Source: Candidatus Bathyarchaeota archaeon (GTDB taxonomy: Archaea; Thermoproteota; Bathyarchaeia; RBG-16-48-13; GCA-020355125). Taken from it: DNA of 5,566 nucleotides. A model generated the notes under the pieces. It did no database searches, was not told where the DNA came from, and saw nothing but the letters and a program-made list of their open reading frames with translations. How positions within the stretch are numbered: position 1 is the stretch's first letter; every line of letters begins with the position of its first letter. A program made the position numbers and the translations under genes. The DNA lies in the NCBI GenBank assembly GCA_030617005.1, contig JAUWWH010000081.1, positions 1 through 5,566 of the forward strand, read 5' to 3'. Of the stretch, positions 5,309 to 5,566 are shown piece after piece.

Positions 5309-5566
5309 TTCGTTCTTCTTAAATGTTGGTCAAGTAGATGGAATCATCATATGTGATATACGTGAGTATTGACAATCTTTTTAGTAAAAAAGGAATTGTT
5401 CCGTTATGTTGAATCAGAATATGTAAATTAATCAGGAGCTTGTTATAAATTATTCTACTCATAAGTAAGGATGTAGCTTAATGTTAAGTTACAGTATCTA
5501 GGATTATCGCTTTTTTGTAGCATGATGCATTGAGAAGAGACAGATAATAACTAAAACTATTCCCAT
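5309..5566. other. AT-rich region with no gene seen
   Basis: No reading frame of useful length occurs on either strand and no RNA gene folds convincingly. ATTTATAA-like strings near 5443-5452 could be TATA elements in either direction, but on the plus strand the first ATG (5471) is followed at once by TAG. A gene to the right, outside the window, may have its start region here. Confidence 0.4.

Noticed and set aside
5464..5535. tRNA-like string TAGCTTAATGTTAAGT resembling a box A / D-arm
   Set aside because: No matching acceptor stem, anticodon arm or GGTTCRANNCC box B follows, so a tRNA cannot be built.

Overview
The window looks like chromosomal DNA of an uncultivated archaeon. The evidence is a set of archaeal-type protein families (TIGR02253-like HAD hydrolase, TET-like M42 aminopeptidase, diadenosine-tetraphosphatase-type Nudix protein, MacB/FtsX-type permease), TATA-box/BRE-like promoters, one apparently leaderless gene start, and an AT-rich background. 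The HAD protein resembles versions I associate with Bathyarchaeia/TACK or Asgard genomes, but the phylum is a guess. No tRNA, rRNA, CRISPR array, insertion sequence or integrase gene was found.

Layout, left to right. Positions 2-853 (+) hold the C-terminal half of a MacB/FtsX-type ABC transporter permease, cut by the window edge. Positions 854-1573 form a long gap with two decayed gene fragments: a ribbon-helix-helix (RHH) protein relic on the minus strand (about 902-1046) and a DUF488-like relic on the plus strand (1156-1359). Each contains one in-frame TAG. Next come two plus-strand genes, a Nudix hydrolase (1574-2008) and a HAD hydrolase (start probably 2175, end 2858), the latter followed by a hairpin with a T-tract. 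From about 2860 to the right end the genes lie on the minus strand: a PD-(D/E)XK nuclease-like protein of unknown role whose reading frame extends upstream of any usual start codon (3003-3389, open to 3479), a small RHH DNA-binding protein (3710-3859) with a TATA box placed for leaderless transcription, and an M42 metallo-aminopeptidase (4119-5210). The last 350 bases hold only a possible promoter for the peptidase.

The genes do not form an obvious common pathway. They are separated by gaps of 140-350 bases or more and probably form single-gene transcription units. Nudix and HAD proteins are general nucleotide/phosphate housekeeping enzymes, and the M42 peptidase finishes peptide degradation downstream of the proteasome. 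I do not see a new multi-gene system here. The points most worth a second look are the nuclease-like gene without a recognisable start, the two TAG-interrupted relics, and an 8-bp inverted repeat upstream of the RHH gene.
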